This document shows, piece by piece, positions 60,891-64,000 of a DNA stretch of 64,000 nt. The stretch covers positions 52,976,750 to 53,040,749 of the forward strand of contig CM049318.1 in the NCBI GenBank assembly GCA_026874595.1. Direction: 5' to 3'. The DNA comes from Sipunculus nudus (taxonomy: Eukaryota; Annelida; Sipuncula; Golfingiida; Sipunculidae). The notes beneath the pieces are model-generated. The model did not search any database. It worked only from the letters and a program-made list of their open reading frames with translations, and was not told the DNA's origin. The number at the start of each line of letters is the position of its first letter. Positions within the stretch are counted from its first letter, which is position 1. The position numbers were made by a program, and so were the translations under genes.

Positions 60891-60938
60891 CGGATCGGCC
60901 CAGAATTTTCCCCTGAATAATTTGTCTTTTTAACAAAA

Positions 60939-60953
60939 TGGGGGCTCGTCCGG
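60939..60953 (+). other. Primer-binding site complementary to tRNA-Pro
   Basis: TGGGGGCTCGTCCGG is the complement of the last 15 nucleotides of tRNA-Pro including CCA, the primer site used by, for example, murine leukaemia-type retroviruses. It starts 3 bp after the LTR1 end, the expected place. The same 15-mer is at 14,264-14,278. Confidence 0.85.
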
Positions 60954-61353
60954 AAAGACGGTTAACTTTGTGGCCCAGAGAATAAGCTCACAAAGACTCA
61001 TGGCAAAATTAGTCTTGTTCTGATAGCAGAACGCTTTTAAGAGCGGGTGTTACCGGGTGACATAAAAGCGGGCCAAACTGTCTCGCTAGTGAAGCTTGCT
61101 TTTCTTGAGAAGCGTTTGGAATGCCGGACATGTACGCCACCGACATGGGTTCGAATCCCGGATCGGCCCAGAACTTTCCCCTGAATAGTTTGTCTTCGTT
61201 ACTTTATCAATATTTTGTACTTGAAAATTTATTGATTTCAACAAGTTTCTGTGACGATGTGACATAGCTTCAGTTCGGTCTTCTGACATTAGAGAGTCTA
61301 CTGGCTGTCAGAGGTCCTCTCCATCCTTCAAGGAGGAACGCACTTTCAGGCTC

Positions 61354-61913
61354 TGTGAGGTTGCACATAGTTGCAGAGCCAACCAGTACGTGCGCTTACA
61401 TTTGACAAAAAACAGACAAATCATTAGCTTTTAGTATAATTTCTAAAATCAACTACCATGGACGAGAAAATCTGTTTTAACTCAGCATACTGGTAAATCT
61501 CTCTGGATGTTTGTTGAATTTCTATATTCATTTCATGAATACAAGCGTGGCTCGTACGAGTTACTGGACGAGAGCTAATTTGTTCGCGCTTTAGGAAATG
61601 ACCCGTTACCACAGACATGTAGAGTCGCATTTTCAGTTTAAGCTCACAAGTATTCTTTTGCCTAATGTTAAGATAATGGGTTGTGTACCATGATGTAAAT
61701 GTTGCATGATGGAAGACAACTGCAATTCATTCCTCCGTATGGCTACATCATAACTCAGTTTAGGCTTACAAACCCAGAATAAATGCTTACTGAGTCGTGT
61801 ATTTACGGCTAGATATTACATTACTTATGCATCACCAAATTCTTTATTCCAACAGTCACAAAACTTGGAAATGAAAACAAGTTTAAAATTCAAATTTAGT
61901 GAATGTACCAAAC
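61354..61913 (+). repeat. Direct repeat, left copy
   Basis: About 560 bp matching 63,439-64,000 in order ('ggctctgtgaggttgcacat', 'tggctcgtacgagttact', 'catgtagagtcg', 'aatgcttactgagtcg', 'catcaccaaattctttattc'). The copies are clearly diverged. The frame at 61,424-61,630 is not shared as a protein. Confidence 0.8.
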
Positions 61914-63438
61914 AAAATATAAGCTATAGGATCAGAGTTTGTTCTTCGCTGTGAAGCGGATTACTTTGAACGTACCAATGGGTTCTATATTGCTAATTTG
62001 ATATATCGTTATAGAAAGGTGAAATGAAAACATGTGTGTCACAATTTTATGATATTATAACTAATCTGAGTATTAATATGGCAGCAGAAACTTAATACCC
62101 GCGTATATTAATCGAAATCGTCACCAGCTGGTTCCGCACTGTCATTTATTACTCTTTTCAATGATAACGAAACATTATCTGTATTAACTTCTGTCGGTTT
62201 ATTGGACTGGTAATCGGATAAAACGTCGACTGGATGAAATATTAAGGCGGTAATCTGTTTGACACGTTAACCGCGTCAACCTTGCAGGTTTATATCGATT
62301 TGCTTGCCTAATTTAGTTTAACATGTCTTCAGACGGCGAGACATGTTTCATTTATTCCCAAAATGCGTGAGTATTATGGAAATAAAAGTCTCAAAGGAGA
62401 GAAAAGTTTAACGATAGACTGGTGATATTTATTGTGCTTAATGACACTTATTAGGATTATAAAGTTTAATTTATTTTCTTTCCAGACGTCGCAAACCCGT
62501 CTATAAACGTTATGTTTATGGCCTTTTCGTCTGATTCACCATTGCACCTTTGAATGGCATCACCACAACAAGGAATCATAAAATTGATAAAGTAGGTGTA
62601 AATATGTTCCAGTGTTCACCCTTGTTGCCCGCCACAGGCTACGATTTTTTTAGCGTAAACAACCATACAGCAAGCTATTCATTTACCTTCTCTATAGAAC
62701 ATTTATAATTTCTGGCTTTCTCTGCGTGTATATATAAAAGAACTCTAAGTATATTTCACCATAAGATAATTCCTTATAATGCCACTGTGATGGTTTTATG
62801 AGCTTGTTTTTCTTCATGTTGTTTGTAAACACAATAATGTTTACAAATTGAAAATCATGTCATCTAAGATGGCTGGTTGCGGGGGCCCCATATGATATAA
62901 CAACGTGGATATAAACAAAACGAAGAGCCTCTGTGCGATATGATCCGCATTTTCTGACCTTTTTAATAAAGGTTCCAGGTATAATCAGTAGTAATTAGAC
63001 ATCAATCTGCCCCTTTATGATGGTATGACATATGTGTATGCATTGATTATGTGTTCACATTATATTCGTTGTGAGTTATACCATCAATACGTATGCGTAT
63101 GATGCTAGTTATGACCGATCACTGTAGATAAGGAAAACGCATATGCACGGAACGGACGGTGAGATGACACACTTTAATGTCAGTAAAAGGGTGTATGACT
63201 CCTCTATCCCTGCAGCGCTTTACTATATACCTAGTGCAATACTGAACAATCTAGGAATCTATTCTTCGTTTGAACTGTTGTTGTGTGGAACCATCTGGAA
63301 GAAGCTAGAGTAAATGCGCAATCTGCTGAGGCATTTAGAGCTAGCCTCATCATCGGACTAATTTACTAACTGCTCTCTCTTTCCCGTTGTGTACGTGCCA
63401 GAAGTGGTTCCTGCAAGGTAAAGATACAGATTCAGAAG
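61914..63438. other. Spacer between the direct repeats, no gene
   Basis: 1.5 kb of AT-rich sequence with no open frame above 60 codons. Confidence 0.5.
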
Positions 63439-64000
63439 GCTCTGTGAGGTTGCACATATATGCAGAGCCAACCAGTATGTTTACATTTGAGAAAAAAAAA
63501 CAGACTAATCGTTAACATTTTACTATACTTTCTAACATCATCTACCATGAACGAGACAAAATCCGTTTTAACTCAGCCTACTGGTAAATCTCATTTCATG
63601 AATATATTCATGGCTCGTACGAGTTACTAGACGAGAGCCAACTTGTTCGCGAAACAGGAAATAGCCCGTTGCCATAGTCATGTAGAGTCGGATTTCAGTT
63701 TGAGCTCACGTGTATTCTTTGGTGTTAATTCATCTTCGTGGCCTAAAATTATTATTAAGGTCTGTGTAGCATGTTATCAATGTTACGTGATGGAAAACTA
63801 TTGCAATGCATTTCTCCGTACGGCTTACATCACGACTCAGTTCAGACTTACCAACCAAGTATAAATGCTTACTGAGTCGAGTGGTCACGGCTATATGTGA
63901 CATGACTTATACATCACCAAATTCTTTATTCCCATAGAAACAATTTAAAGGGTTGACTTGGAAATGTACACACGTTTGAAATTCAAATTTAGTGAATGTA
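63439..64000 (+). repeat. Direct repeat, right copy (runs off the window)
   Basis: Matches the left copy to the last base of the window, so its true end is unseen. It could be the second LTR of a coding-free LTR element or the next copy of a tandem array with a period of about 2.1 kb. Confidence 0.75.

Larger units (their letters stand above)
60780..61203 (+). mobile_element. TRIM-like miniature LTR retrotransposon with tRNA-like Pol III boxes in its LTRs
   Basis: LTR1 is 60,780-60,935 and LTR2 61,048-61,203, each 156 bp. The target duplication TTAT is at 60,776-60,779 and 61,204-61,207. The primer site TGGGGGCTCGTCCGG (60,939-60,953) matches tRNA-Pro, and a purine run AAGAGCGGG precedes LTR2. 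The 112-bp interior has no coding capacity. LTR1 carries an exact A box TAGCGAAGCGG (60,837-60,847) and B box GGTTCGAAACC (60,880-60,890). LTR2 has B box GGTTCGAATCC (61,148-61,158) and a weaker A box. The first base pair of LTR1 reads TA and the last of LTR2 CT in place of TG and CA, so the copy is slightly decayed. It must rely on proteins supplied by another element. Confidence 0.82.

Noticed and set aside
60820-60900. tRNA gene inside the 60.8-kb element
   Set aside because: The 3' part looks like a T arm, but no 5' acceptor strand complements it. It is duplicated as part of the LTRs.

Overview
This window looks like gene-poor, repeat-dominated nuclear DNA of an animal, most likely a marine invertebrate and plausibly a mollusc. 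The support is the AT-rich non-coding sequence, long (TA)n and (CT)n microsatellites, several tRNA-headed SINE families, hAT-like and other short inverted-repeat elements, and a Ty3/gypsy-class retrotransposon with SCAN-like gag. No prokaryotic operon structure, rRNA or intact tRNA gene was seen. Most open reading frames here are microsatellite translations or chance. The taxon is an inference, not a demonstration.

Layout. Positions 1 to about 34,065 are a head-to-tail array of four diverged copies (U1-U4) of one non-coding unit, starting near 1, 6985, 11,771 and 20,986. The copies share many landmarks in the same order but differ by later insertions and deletions. Each copy can therefore serve as the empty-site control for insertions in another. 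Nested in the array are solo LTRs of a miniature LTR element (U1, U2), a MITE, a copy of the miniature element, two CAGTGGCGT-type insertions and a 583-bp unknown insertion (U3), and a palindrome-comb MITE, an hAT MITE and a 5.7-kb Gmr1-like retrotransposon (U4).

The retrotransposon (25,097-30,801, minus strand) has the unusual order gag, protease, integrase, reverse transcriptase, RNase H. It is broken by frameshifts and stops, has lost integrase catalytic residues, and lacks the inner end of its 5' LTR and the primer site.

From 34 to 64 kb the sequence is mostly unique AT-rich DNA. It holds further hAT-like, Harbinger-like and pogo-like elements, SINEs, a solo LTR (50,538-51,436) and a truncated LTR of the same retrotransposon family, microsatellites, and a direct repeat at 61.35 and 63.44 kb. 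A 132-codon cysteine-rich open frame (43,522-43,918, minus) is the only candidate host exon I would single out.

The most interesting object is a 424-bp miniature LTR retrotransposon (60,780-61,203). It has two 156-bp LTRs, a tRNA-Pro-type primer site, a purine run before the second LTR and a 4-bp target duplication. Its LTRs carry tRNA-like Pol III A and B boxes. It resembles in design the plant Cassandra elements, whose LTRs carry 5S RNA sequence. It shares TGTTAC-type termini and 4-bp duplications with the Gmr1-like family, which suggests, but does not prove, that the larger family mobilised it.
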